A DNA stretch of 64,000 nucleotides from Salinarchaeum laminariae (GTDB lineage: Archaea > Halobacteriota > Halobacteria > Halobacteriales > Salinarchaeaceae), in contig NZ_CP096270.1 in the NCBI RefSeq assembly GCF_023204835.1, positions 2,682,907 to 2,746,906 of the forward strand, in the 5' to 3' direction. The notes under the pieces were generated by a model. It saw only the letters and a program-made list of their open reading frames with translations. It ran no database searches and was not told the origin of the DNA. Position numbers and translations under genes: made by a program. Numbering within the stretch: the first letter of the stretch is position 1; the number at the start of each line of letters is the position of its first letter. Shown piece after piece: positions 8,531 through 17,035 of this stretch.

Positions 8531-9811
8531 TTAGACGATGCTCACGAACTCGCTCGCCACTGCGCTCGGGTTGTAGGGGTCAGCGAAGTTGTTCGATATC
8601 GCCTCTTCGAGCTGTGACTGGGTCGACTGCGGGACCGCGAGGCCGTGCGCGATCGTGGGAGGACGCTGCTCGGCGCTCGAGAAGTCCTCGATGGTTTGCG
8701 TGAGGTACTCGTTGAACCGGTCCGTCGGAACCTCTCGCGTCGGAATCGACCCCTTGAGTCGGTTGAACTCGACGTGGGCAGTCTCCGAACCGGCGAACCG
8801 CAGGAACGTGTGGGTATTGTCCGGCGACGGGTTGTTCGCTGGGTAGAGGAACGAGTCGAAGTGAAGGCCGTACATGTCCTCCGTGCCGGGGAACTGAATG
8901 TTGCCCCAGTCCTCACCGTAGACGAAGTCCTCACCGTACGCGCCCGCGGCCCAGTTGCCCTGGTGGATGAACCCGGCGTCGCCGGCCATAATTCGCTGGT
9001 TGGCCTCGGTGAATCCGATTTCGGCTGCGTCCACGTTGAGATAGTCCGAAAGCACGATCTCGACGTTCTCGAAGGCAGCGCGAACCTGTGCCTCGTCTCC
9101 ATCGCCCTCGATGAAGTTCATGTAGGCATCGTACCCCTGCGTACCGAGCATCGTGACCGCCCAGAACTGGAGGACGATCCACGGTGCGAGACCGTTGACG
9201 TATGGCTGTGCGCTTGTGTTCGATTCGATCGCGTCGAGTGCGTCGACAAACGCATCGAAGGAGTCGATACTGTCGGGATCGACGCCAGCGTCATCCAGCA
9301 CCTGAACGTTGTAGAACAGGTCGTTCATCCGGTGAGAACCGATCGGGACAGCACTGTACCCGTCCGGCCCCTGGCAGATCTCGACGACCTCCGGGGCGTG
9401 TGCCTCCTTCAGGCCCGCTTCCTCCCAGACCTCTTCCTCGACGTCACCGAGGACGCCCTCGTACTGGAGCATGTTCGGACCGGGCCACCCCGCGAAGGAA
9501 CTCGGCGGCTCGTCGGACTGCAGTCGCTGTGCGACGACCTGGTCGAGTGCCTGGTTGCCTTCGCCCCCAATCGGACGGACGTTCGTCGGGACGTCCGAGT
9601 GCTCCTCCTCGAACGCCGAGAACAGCGCACTGGCGGCGTCCGCACCGTCCCCACCAGTCCAGCCGTGCAGGACTTCGACTTCGTTCCCATCGCCTCCGTC
9701 GCCTCCACCAGTGAGACACCCTGCCAGAAGTGCCGTTGCGGACACGCCCGCGGCAGCGGTGCCGCGCATGTACTCTCGTCGTCCGAGTCCCGCCTTCGTA
9801 GTTTTCCTCAT
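8531..9811 (-). CDS. Sugar ABC transporter substrate-binding lipoprotein (Tat-type signal)
   Basis: 426 residues from the ATG at 9809-9811 (MRKTTKAGLGRREYMRG). The N-terminus shows a twin-arginine motif (GRREYMRG), a hydrophobic stretch and a lipobox LLAGC, then a Gly/Asp-rich linker. This is the usual haloarchaeal pattern for a folded, lipid-anchored extracellular binding protein. The remainder (VEVLHGWTGGDGADAASALF...) fits the family 1 solute-binding fold. It is first in the four-gene importer operon and divergent from galactonate dehydratase, so a sugar or sugar acid ligand such as galactose or galactonate is likely but unproven. Confidence 0.9.
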   Translation of the reverse strand: MRKTTKAGLGRREYMRGTAAAGVSATALLAGCLTGGGDGGDGNEVEVLHGWTGGDGADAASALFSAFEEEHSDVPTNVRPIGGEGNQALDQVVAQRLQSDEPPSSFAGWPGPNMLQYEGVLGDVEEEVWEEAGLKEAHAPEVVEICQGPDGYSAVPIGSHRMNDLFYNVQVLDDAGVDPDSIDSFDAFVDALDAIESNTSAQPYVNGLAPWIVLQFWAVTMLGTQGYDAYMNFIEGDGDEAQVRAAFENVEIVLSDYLNVDAAEIGFTEANQRIMAGDAGFIHQGNWAAGAYGEDFVYGEDWGNIQFPGTEDMYGLHFDSFLYPANNPSPDNTHTFLRFAGSETAHVEFNRLKGSIPTREVPTDRFNEYLTQTIEDFSSAEQRPPTIAHGLAVPQSTQSQLEEAISNNFADPYNPSAVASEFVSIV

Positions 9812-10105
9812 TGTCAATGACTCACGTGGAGGCAGACCCAGGCAACAGGCATTAGTATTCATTCGATATAGAAATAAATAGTAACGTTAACAGTTGTCAA
9901 TACAGTTGGCATGCATAGGTAGTGGCTATCAAACCTGACCCGATCCCCTGCGAGATAGCGACGTGAGAAACGGACGCGTCCGTCTGTCAATCAACCACAA
10001 AAAGTAGGCGTTGCGTACGACGGCAACGACGACTCACTGGGAGCCACAGTCCACGTGACGTCGAGGAATTGCTGATAAGAGGCCTGACGATCCGCCTATT
10101 GCGCT

Positions 10106-10138
10106 CCGATCGAGCGCACCGATCGAGCGTACCGATCC
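10106..10138. repeat. 13-bp tandem repeat, about 2.5 copies
   Basis: CCGATCGAGCGCA (10106-10118) is followed directly by CCGATCGAGCGTA (10119-10131) and a partial CCGATCC. The unit is longer than one helical turn and lies 120-150 bases before dgoD. It may be a regulator array or a chance local duplication. Confidence 0.5.
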
Positions 10139-10184
10139 AATCAGCTATATTGATCCTGCACAGATTCACATTCGGCTAGACCGA

Positions 10185-10226
10185 GTGACCAGTGGTCACT
10201 TGACACATACAGCACGGTTACCGTGC
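10185..10226. promoter_or_regulatory. Twin palindromic operator candidates upstream of dgoD
   Basis: GTGACCA-G-TGGTCAC (10185-10199) and GCACGGT-T-ACCGTGC (10212-10226) are both perfect 7-bp inverted repeats around one base. Their centres are 27 bases apart, and the second ends 28 bases before the dgoD ATG. Identical architecture with different sequences suggests either two regulators or one dimeric regulator plus a second factor. Confidence 0.55.
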
Positions 10227-10254
10227 AGGAGGTTCCAGAGAACGATACTCCATC

Positions 10255-11412
10255 ATGACCCGAACCATCACCGGCTACGAACTCTACGAGGTCCCGCCAC
10301 GCTGGCTATTCCTGAAACTCGAAACGAGCGACGGGCTCGTCGGGTGGGGGGAACCGATCGTCGAGGGGCGAGCGAAGACGGTCAAAGCGGCCGTCGAGGA
10401 GCTGCTCGAGGGCTACCTCATCGGCGAGGCGCCCGGTCGGATCGAACACCACTGGCAGCGGCTCTATCGCGGCGGATTCTACCGCGGCGGGCCAGTCCTG
10501 ATGAGCGCCATCGCCGGCATCGACCAGGCGCTCTGGGATCTGAAGGGCAAGGCCTTCGACGCGCCAGTGTACGATCTCCTCGGCGGCCCTGTGCGGGATC
10601 GAATTCGAGTCTACCAGTGGATCGGTGGCGACCGGCCCGCCGAGGTCGGCGACGCTGCCGCCGAGCAGGTCGACGCCGGGTTCACGGCACTCAAGATGAA
10701 TGCGACGGCCGAACTCCGGCGGGTCGACAACCCCGCTGCGGTCGACGCAGCGGCCGAACGGCTCGCAGAGGTTCGCGATCGCGTCGGCCCAGAGGTCGAC
10801 ATTGGCGTGGACTTCCACGGGCGAGTCTCCAAACCGATGGCGAAACGACTCGTCGAGGCACTCGAACCCCACGAGCCCTTCTTCGTCGAGGAGCCTGTCC
10901 TGCCCGAACACCTCGATGACCTTGCAGAGATCAGCCAGCACACCACGATCCCGATCGCGACCGGCGAACGCATGTTCTCGCGCTGGGATTTCAAGGAGAT
11001 TCTCGAGGACGGCCACGTCGACGTGCTCCAGCCGGACCTCTCCCACGCCGGCGGCATCACGGAGGTCAAAAAGATCGCGGACATGGCCGAGGCCTACGAC
11101 GTCGCGATGGCACCCCACTGCCCGCTCGGGCCGATCGCGCTGGCCTCCTGCGTGCAGCTCGACGCCGTCTCGCCCAACGCGCTCATTCAGGAACAGAGCC
11201 TCGACATCCACTACAACGAGACGAGCGACGTGCTCGACTATCTTGCCGACCCAGAGGTGTTCGAGTACGAGGACGGCTACGTCGATCTCCCTGACGGTCC
11301 TGGGCTCGGTATCGAGATCGACGAAGAGCACGTTCAGGAGATGGCCGAAGAGGACGTCGACTGGCACAACCCCGTCTGGATCCACGACGACGGTAGCGTC
11401 GCCGAGTGGTGA
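10255..11412 (+). CDS. dgoD: D-galactonate dehydratase (enolase superfamily)
   Basis: 385 residues, close in length and sequence to E. coli DgoD throughout, for example PPRWLFLKLET, YRGGFYRGGP, and a matching end (NPVWIHDDGSVAEW). By that alignment the metal ligands are D186, E212 and E238, and the acid/base residues H188 (DFHGR) and H288 (APHCPLGP). It dehydrates galactonate to 2-keto-3-deoxygalactonate, the substrate for the kinase at 3490. Related sugar-acid dehydratases cannot be fully excluded. Divergent from the ABC importer, with palindromic sites upstream. Confidence 0.88.
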   Translation: MTRTITGYELYEVPPRWLFLKLETSDGLVGWGEPIVEGRAKTVKAAVEELLEGYLIGEAPGRIEHHWQRLYRGGFYRGGPVLMSAIAGIDQALWDLKGKAFDAPVYDLLGGPVRDRIRVYQWIGGDRPAEVGDAAAEQVDAGFTALKMNATAELRRVDNPAAVDAAAERLAEVRDRVGPEVDIGVDFHGRVSKPMAKRLVEALEPHEPFFVEEPVLPEHLDDLAEISQHTTIPIATGERMFSRWDFKEILEDGHVDVLQPDLSHAGGITEVKKIADMAEAYDVAMAPHCPLGPIALASCVQLDAVSPNALIQEQSLDIHYNETSDVLDYLADPEVFEYEDGYVDLPDGPGLGIEIDEEHVQEMAEEDVDWHNPVWIHDDGSVAEW

Positions 11413-11554
11413 CTGATTGAACCGTTGCCAGAGTCGACGGTGCCCGTGATGGAGTAGCGGCGAGAACACTGCAGGACTTTCGAAGCAGTTGTGGCTGCTG
11501 TGCTACTGGCATTCGAGCAATAGGCGACCCAATGCGAAAAACAGATTTCCCGAT

Positions 11555-12463
11555 TCAGACGCCGCGGCCTTGCAGCTTCTCCTCTTCGGGTAGATCGGCG
11601 TTCGAGTCGCCCTTCATGCCCGCACCGATGTCCGATGCGATCTCGGCGAGCGTCTCGGGATCGTCCCAGTTGTTGACCGCGTCGACGATCGCGGTGCCCA
11701 TCGCCTCGGGATCCTCTGCGCCGAAGATGCCGGAGCCGACGAAAATGCCGTCGCACTCGTGGTGCATCATCAGCGCAGCGTCGGCGGGCGTCGCGATGCC
11801 GCCAGCGGCGAAGTTCACGACGGGGAGCCGGCCCAGTTCCGCAGTCTCGTGGACGAGTTCCGCGGGTGCTTCGTTCTCACGTGCCCAGCGCTCGCGCTCC
11901 TGATAAGACGCGCCCTGGAGCTCCCGGATGGCGCCCTTGATCTGGCGCTGGTGGTGGACGGCCTGGTTCACATCACCGGTGCCAGCCTCGCCTTTGGTTC
12001 GAATCATCGCAGCGCCTTCGTCGATGCGGCGGAGCGCCTCGCCGAGGTTCCGCGCGCCACAGACGAACGGCGCGGCGAAGTCTCGCTTGTCGATGTGGTA
12101 GGCGTCGTCGGCCGGCGTGAGGACCTCGGACTCGTCGATCATGTCGACGCCGACGGCCTCGAGAATCTGGGCTTCCTTCGTGTGGCCGATTCGGGATTTG
12201 CCCATGACCGGAATCGACACCTCGTCGATGATCTCCTCGACGTCGGCGGGATCGGCCATCCGCGCGACGCCGCCGCGCTTCCGGATGTCCGCGGGGACGG
12301 CCTCGAGCGACATGACGGCGACTGCGCCGACGTCCTCGGCGATGCGAGCCTGCTCGCGGTTCACGACGTCCATGATGACGCCGCCTTTCTGCATGCGGGC
12401 GAAGCCGCGCTTCACGAGCTCCGTCCCACGCTTGAGTTCCTCCAGATCGGTCTCGGTCGGCAT
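11555..12463 (-). CDS. pdxS: Pyridoxal 5'-phosphate synthase, PdxS subunit
   Basis: 302 residues from the ATG at 12461-12463 ([13 protein letters not shown]), the usual PdxS length; the longer in-frame reading adds an unlikely N-terminus. Typical PdxS stretches include [30 protein letters not shown] and [16 protein letters not shown]. PdxS condenses ribose 5-phosphate, glyceraldehyde 3-phosphate and ammonia to PLP. Ammonia comes from the PdxT glutaminase, whose gene is not in the window. Neighbours are unrelated. Confidence 0.95.
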   Translation of the reverse strand: MPTETDLEELKRGTELVKRGFARMQKGGVIMDVVNREQARIAEDVGAVAVMSLEAVPADIRKRGGVARMADPADVEEIIDEVSIPVMGKSRIGHTKEAQILEAVGVDMIDESEVLTPADDAYHIDKRDFAAPFVCGARNLGEALRRIDEGAAMIRTKGEAGTGDVNQAVHHQRQIKGAIRELQGASYQERERWARENEAPAELVHETAELGRLPVVNFAAGGIATPADAALMMHHECDGIFVGSGIFGAEDPEAMGTAIVDAVNNWDDPETLAEIASDIGAGMKGDSNADLPEEEKLQGRGV

Positions 12464-12616
12464 AAGAGCGACTACGCATCGGAGGCACTTACTGGTGTCC
12501 TTTGTGTGTGAACCCGTGGATGGCTGTGAATCCGAGTGGAACGGGGTGCTACCCACTACAACCGACGTGAGGTAGACCGCTACCGTTTAGGGTGGGCCCT
12601 CGCATTGAGCGACGTA

Positions 12617-13336
12617 ATGGGGAGTTCCGGCGCGGACGCACGAACGAGACTCCGAGAGCTAACGAGCAGCGACGGGCTCCCAGCGCGCGACTCACTTCCG
12701 CGCTATCTTGCGCCTGTACCCGAGCGACTCGAGAATCTCGGCCTCAGGCTCGCGTGGGCGGTCGTGGCGGTGAACCTCCTCGGGACCGCCTTCGGCTTCT
12801 GGTACTACCGGTTGCAGTTCGGCGAGACGCCCACGGTCATGTGGCCGTTCGTCCCCGACAGTCCGCTGGCGACGCTGCTGTTCGCACTCGCAGTGGCGAG
12901 CTGGAAACTGGGTTCCACACGGCAGTGGCTCCTGGTGCTGGCCTTCGTCGGGAACATCGTCCTCGGGCTGTGGACGCCGTTCACCCTCCTCGTCTTTCGC
13001 GCCGAGTTCCCGACGTCGCCGCCGATGTGGCAGTTCCTGTTCTGGAGCCATCTCGCGATGGTGGTCCAGGCGTTCGTAATCCACCGAATCGGCGACTTTT
13101 CGGTGCGAGGAATCGCGATTGCGGCCCTCTGGTATGGAGGGAACCTCGTCGTCGACTACTTCGTCCCGGTGGTGGGAGACCATCCACACCACACGACGCT
13201 CCCCGTCGAACCGAACGACGCCGTCGCTCTCGGCGCAACGGCCCACGACGTTGCAGCGGCTGCCGCCGTCGTCTTCGTGATCTCGGCGCTCACGATGGCG
13301 GCAGCGACCAGTGTGGCGAAGCGCACGGGTAGTTGA
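12617..13336 (+). CDS. DUF1405 family membrane protein
   Basis: 239 residues from the ATG at 12617 (MGSSGADARTRLREL). The first 35 residues are hydrophilic; six or so membrane helices follow, with conserved-looking NLLGTAFGFWYYRLQF and LWTPFTLLVFRAEFP near helix ends. I recognise this as DUF1405, a family shared by haloarchaea and Bacillus with no known function. It is divergent from pdxS with about 150 bases between, and convergent with the TrmB gene. Confidence 0.8.
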   Translation: MGSSGADARTRLRELTSSDGLPARDSLPRYLAPVPERLENLGLRLAWAVVAVNLLGTAFGFWYYRLQFGETPTVMWPFVPDSPLATLLFALAVASWKLGSTRQWLLVLAFVGNIVLGLWTPFTLLVFRAEFPTSPPMWQFLFWSHLAMVVQAFVIHRIGDFSVRGIAIAALWYGGNLVVDYFVPVVGDHPHHTTLPVEPNDAVALGATAHDVAAAAAVVFVISALTMAAATSVAKRTGS

Positions 13337-13354
13337 CGGAGAGCCAGCGGTCGC

Positions 13355-13441
13355 TCAGTCTCGGTCGTCATCGCTACCACCATCAGCACCATTCCTACAG
13401 TAGATCAGCGGGCAGATCGGGAACCACCAGAGCGAACACAT
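13355..13441 (-). CDS. Candidate 28-residue Cys/Trp-rich microprotein
   Basis: An ATG at 13439-13441 opens MCSLWWFPICPLIYCRN, followed by a short acidic tail and TGA. Three Cys, two adjacent Trp and a hydrophobic head with an acidic tail are unlike the local shadow reading frames. It lies 71 bases downstream of the TrmB gene on the same strand. No homolog is known to me and no clear promoter is visible, so it may be fortuitous. Confidence 0.25.
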   Translation of the reverse strand: MCSLWWFPICPLIYCRNGADGGSDDDRD

Positions 13442-13512
13442 CGCGAATGACGCGCTGGCGACCGGAGTCAACAGTCGCAAAAAACAGGCACCGCGTCGGA
13501 CGTCCCATCGCC

Positions 13513-14304
13513 TCAGTCGGCGAGGGGACTGTCCGCGAGCTCGTCCATGAGCAGCCGTCGGCAGAGCACGACGGCACCGTTGGACGCGCCTTCCGCGACG
13601 ATCGCCCGCTCGGAGCCGTCGCCGTTGAAGCCATCGCGCGTCGTCAACAGGAGACTGTTCCGGTCGACGAGCAGGAGCCGGTCGATCTGACCGTCCTCCC
13701 CGTGGGATTCGAGCCACGGTAACTCCGACTGGAACGTCTCGACGCCATCGTACTCCCCGAAGTCTATCGTCACCGAGGGGAGCGTCACGACGTGGACGTC
13801 AACGCCTCGATCGACTGCGGTCTCGATGGCAGCAGCGAGCTCCGGCGTCCAGCCATCCGTCGATCCCAGGACGAGAACGACCTCGCTGTCTGCGGCGACG
13901 ATGCTCTCTGAGATCCGGCTATCGAGGCTGCCGTCCGAGGAGACCGTCCACACCTCGGGGAGGTCCGCCTCCCGCTCGCTAGCGTCCAGCTCTAGCTCCG
14001 CGAGCGTTTCGTGGAGCTTCTCGATGCGAAGTTCGTACTGCTCGCGCAGGTTCCGCACGGCCTCCGAGAGCGGTATCGCTCGAAACCGCTGTGGGTTCGT
14101 GTGCTGGACTTCCACGAACCCCTGCTCTGCGAGCGCCTCAGTCGCGTCGTAGACGCGCGTTCGTGGCACGTCTGCGACCTCACTGATCTCTCTTGCCGTC
14201 CCGTTGGGGATGGTGTTCAGGGCGGCGAAACACTCCGCCTGATACGTCTTCATCCCGAGTTCCTTCAACAGTTCTACCGCACGATCGTGATCAGCAGTAC
14301 CCAT
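13513..14304 (-). CDS. TrmB family transcriptional regulator
   Basis: 263 residues from the ATG at 14302-14304. The N-terminal TrmB winged helix (about 1-75) reads ELLKELGMKTYQAECFAALN, then IPNGTAREISEVADVPRTR as recognition helix. A coiled segment (about 85-110) leads to a PLD-like C-terminal effector domain (SEVVLVLGSTDGW, VDVHVVTLP). Archaeal TrmB proteins bind sugars and control sugar metabolism and uptake. The nearby kdgK, ABC importer and dgoD genes are plausible targets. A TATA-like GTATATG lies near 14353, about 27 bases before a TTG in the same frame, so an 8-residue longer form is possible. Confidence 0.85.
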   Translation of the reverse strand: MGTADHDRAVELLKELGMKTYQAECFAALNTIPNGTAREISEVADVPRTRVYDATEALAEQGFVEVQHTNPQRFRAIPLSEAVRNLREQYELRIEKLHETLAELELDASEREADLPEVWTVSSDGSLDSRISESIVAADSEVVLVLGSTDGWTPELAAAIETAVDRGVDVHVVTLPSVTIDFGEYDGVETFQSELPWLESHGEDGQIDRLLLVDRNSLLLTTRDGFNGDGSERAIVAEGASNGAVVLCRRLLMDELADSPLAD

Positions 14305-14612
14305 CGGATCCAACCACCTAACGGACAACTGTCGTTTGTGACTCCTCCGACATATACGTTCTTGCTTCCAGGGTTCTGACGGCGAGGAAAATTCCAGCCG
14401 TTACTGTCGCTTGGATTGCGTCCAGAGGCGCTCTCCGACTCGTTTTATCCAATTGTCGTCGAATATAGCCATCGTCACCGGCCGTAGGCAATTATAAAGG
14501 GAAAGTGGTATCGGCAGCAGTGCCTGTTGGACATTGCAGCGAGAAGTAGCGGTTCGTATCCGTCGAGGTTGCCAACAACCATCGTTGGCCCCTGAGGAGA
14601 GCAGCGTGCGAG
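14305..14612. other. Intergenic region between the TrmB gene and mptA
   Basis: 308 bases with no supportable gene. The part nearest 14304 holds the TrmB promoter. Around 14485-14500 there is an AT-rich AATTATAAAGG that could be a TATA box on either strand, but no plausible reading frame follows it. Confidence 0.5.
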
Positions 14613-15560
14613 TCAGGCAGGTCGTGAGTCGCCGTCTCCGTCGACCTCCGACCGAAGCGTCGCGACGTCGACGACCCGCTCGGCGTGGGCGTTGTGCTGG
14701 TGGATCGACTCGTCGTTGGACTGGGACATCGTGACGATGGCATCGTCGGGAAGGTCGGGGAAGGACTCGGCGACTCCCTCGGCCATCGATCGGACGCAGT
14801 CCTCGACGAACTTCGCGTCGCTGTGTGCCTCGAAGGTCATGTGATCCTCGTCGGGCCGTTTCGCGAGGTTGTAGATGCGTGCACTCATCGAATCGCGCGC
14901 GACCTCGATGAGATCGACGAGATCGACCTCCGGAACGCCCTCGCTCTCGACCGTCAGCGTCGCGTGGCCTCGCTGGGAGTGTCCGGGCTGGGGAACTTCC
15001 TCGAGGAAACGCTCGACGGTCTCATCCTCGACTTCGAGATCCTGCAGCGTCTCGCGGGCTCTCGCCGCCGACATCCCCTGCGAACACGGACAGACCGTCA
15101 TTCCCGTGACCTCCGCACCGATCTCGGTGCGAACGCCGTCTTCGGTCGCCGTCGCACAGGCGAGCACGTCGCTTGTGAACTGTGTCTCGCGGTCGCTCGC
15201 GGGCGTGTCCTCACGCTGGACGAACTCGGCCTCCATGGAAACCTCCGCCTTGGTCGTGTACTCGTGTTTCTCGAGGAGGCGGCGCGCGGCCTCGGTACAG
15301 ACGTTCTCGATGCCGTAAACCTCGTCCCGCGTGGCGGCCTCGAGAGTCTCGTCGACGACCTCCATGTTTCGGCTCATGTCCGCACCTTTCCGCCAGGAGG
15401 GGAGATCCACGAAGACCTCGAACTCCGCCATCAGCACGATCGGGCGGTCGTCGGCCCGAGCGATCTTGACCAGTTTCTCCACGCCGGTGACGCCAACCCG
15501 GTTCAGCCCGACCTGAACGTCCGGGCTGTCGGCCTGCACGTCCGGCAGTTGCTGACTCAT
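14613..15560 (-). CDS. mptA: GTP cyclohydrolase MptA (type IV, FolE2-like)
   Basis: 315 residues. The metal-site segment [16 protein letters not shown] and the [15 protein letters not shown] motif mark the FolE2/MptA tunnelling-fold family. Archaeal MptA is Fe(II)-dependent and opens GTP to 7,8-dihydroneopterin 2',3'-cyclic phosphate, the first step of tetrahydropterin synthesis; in haloarchaea the product serves folate and archaeosine precursors. The C-terminal [18 protein letters not shown] tail is acidic. It is followed upstream by the NAD kinase gene on the same strand, 91 bases apart. Confidence 0.92.
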   Translation of the reverse strand: MSQQLPDVQADSPDVQVGLNRVGVTGVEKLVKIARADDRPIVLMAEFEVFVDLPSWRKGADMSRNMEVVDETLEAATRDEVYGIENVCTEAARRLLEKHEYTTKAEVSMEAEFVQREDTPASDRETQFTSDVLACATATEDGVRTEIGAEVTGMTVCPCSQGMSAARARETLQDLEVEDETVERFLEEVPQPGHSQRGHATLTVESEGVPEVDLVDLIEVARDSMSARIYNLAKRPDEDHMTFEAHSDAKFVEDCVRSMAEGVAESFPDLPDDAIVTMSQSNDESIHQHNAHAERVVDVATLRSEVDGDGDSRPA

Positions 15561-15651
15561 TAGGAGTATACCGGGGCCTCGCCCGATTAGGCCTTACGAA
15601 AGGAGGGGTACAGGACGGAGAGCGTACGACAGTCACCCAAACCGGCAGGAG

Positions 15652-16473
15652 TTACTCGAGTTTGTCCAGCGCCTCGAAGTAGTCGACGTCGGGGCCGGCG
15701 ATGTGGAGTGGCTGCGCGCTCGCCTCGACGGAAACCTCGAACGGTGCGTCGAGTTCGCGAGCCTGTCGGCCATCCGTGACGACGTGGCCGGCGTCGGCGT
15801 TCTCGACGCGGAGTTCGATCGTCGAATCGCCGTCGACGACGAGTGGCCGCGTCCCGTCACGAGCAAACATCGGCGTGACGACCATCGCGTCGACGCGCGG
15901 ATGGATCAGCGGCCCGCCTTCGCTGAGATTGTACGCAGTGCTTCCCGTCGGCGTTGCCACCAGAACGCCGTCGGCGACGCCGCTAGCGTAGGTGGAGCCG
16001 TCGACCACGACGTGCAGGTCCGCATCGGCACCGGCACCGCGACGCGGCCCCTGGACGAGCACCTCGTTGATCGCGGGCTCCAGCGACCAATCGTCCCCAC
16101 CCGCTCGGAGCCGTGGGACGTCACGTACCGCGAGCGTGCCAGCTTCGAGGTCGTCGACCGCGGCGCTGACGGCCTCGATCGCACGGTCTGGCGAAACGGC
16201 GTTCAAAAATCCGACTTCGCCGAGGTTGACGCCGACGAGGGGCGTTGCGCCAGCGGCACGAGCCGCGTAGAGAAAGGTCCCGTCTCCACCGATGCTCACC
16301 GCGAGGTCGCAGTCGGCGAGGCGTTCTGGCGGCGAGCCCTCGACCCCGAGCGCTGCGGCCGTCGACTCGTCGAGTACGACGTCGACGCCCCGGTCGCGAA
16401 GCCGGCCTCGGATCTCGTCGGTGACCGCCACTGCACGGTCTCGTCCACGTTGGCCGACGATCCCGACCTGCAT
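15652..16473 (-). CDS. nadK: NAD kinase
   Basis: 273 residues from the ATG at 16471-16473 (MQVGIVGQRGRD). The NAD kinase GGDG motif is at 62-65 (VSIGGDGTFLYAARAAG). NEVLV and the second conserved block GVLVATPTGSTAYNLSEGGP follow. It phosphorylates NAD(H) to NADP(H) using ATP or polyphosphate. The start is supported by a T-rich box 26 bases upstream. It shares its strand with mptA; nothing else nearby is linked to NAD metabolism. Confidence 0.93.
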   Translation of the reverse strand: MQVGIVGQRGRDRAVAVTDEIRGRLRDRGVDVVLDESTAAALGVEGSPPERLADCDLAVSIGGDGTFLYAARAAGATPLVGVNLGEVGFLNAVSPDRAIEAVSAAVDDLEAGTLAVRDVPRLRAGGDDWSLEPAINEVLVQGPRRGAGADADLHVVVDGSTYASGVADGVLVATPTGSTAYNLSEGGPLIHPRVDAMVVTPMFARDGTRPLVVDGDSTIELRVENADAGHVVTDGRQARELDAPFEVSVEASAQPLHIAGPDVDYFEALDKLE

Positions 16474-17035
16474 GAGCGCAGCTTCTCGTCCAGGCGTCAA
16501 AAGCACCCCGTAACGGAGCCGGCACACGGTCACGACCCGCCGTCTCGGTCGAGCAGACGGACTCCAAACGACTCTGCCGTCCCCACCTTCGACCAGAGAC
16601 GAACTGTGCGTCGCCGAGTGGAGTCAAAATCGGTGAGGATCAGTAGTCACCCGAAAACTCACAAAACTTTTATCTGGGGGACCCCCTCTCTCGGCTGGGG
16701 TGCGCCACGGTCTCCAACCACCTACCACGCACCCCTTCTCTACGACGTAGCTCCCGCAGTTGTAGCGTTATCGTAGAGCAGTCGATGAACCGCGAGCACG
16801 GCGCAGCGAGTGGCGCGCCTCCAGAGCAGGAACGGACACGCTCGAAGGGGACCGCGCAGCGAAAATGCAGAGAGCTGTGAGAGGAGACAGGCCTAAGCAG
16901 AACCCGAGAGAGAGAACCCGACGAGCGACGGCAACGAGAGCAACCGACGGAAGGGGACGACGTGGGCAACCGTTAGGAGACGGCGACAAGAGGAACCAGA
17001 GAGGGACAGCGACGGAGGGAACGCTACGCCGGGTT
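16474..17035. other. 562-base gap between valS and nadK
   Basis: No protein gene is supportable here. From right to left it contains a purine-biased stretch (about 16860-17030), which reads pyrimidine-rich on the valS mRNA and could act in its termination; a candidate small RNA with its own plus-strand TATA box (16668-16735); and the nadK promoter (TTTTGA on the minus strand at 16497-16502). Confidence 0.5.
16697..16735 (+). ncRNA. Candidate small RNA closed by an 8-bp terminal stem
   Basis: GGGGTGCG (16697-16704) pairs perfectly with CGCACCCC (16728-16735) around a 23-base C/A-rich loop. A TATA-like CTTTTATC is centred near 16670, so the predicted first transcribed base falls at the start of the stem. 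No open reading frame fits. It is not a tRNA or any RNA family I recognise. Confidence 0.3.

Larger units (their letters stand above)
9812..10254. promoter_or_regulatory. Divergent control region between the ABC importer and galactonate dehydratase
   Basis: 443 bases without a gene. The importer side (9850-9915) is AT-rich, with a TATA-like stretch (minus strand CTATTTATTTC, near 9870-9882) and two copies of ACAGTTG (9890-9896 and 9902-9908). The dehydratase side holds a 13-bp tandem repeat (10106-10138) and two perfect palindromes (10185-10226). The density of repeats suggests binding sites for one or more regulators; the TrmB-type protein at 13513 is a candidate. Confidence 0.6.

Noticed and set aside
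14534-14734. A plus-strand frame after the AATTATAAAGG box
   Set aside because: Arg-rich shadow of mptA; no family resemblance.
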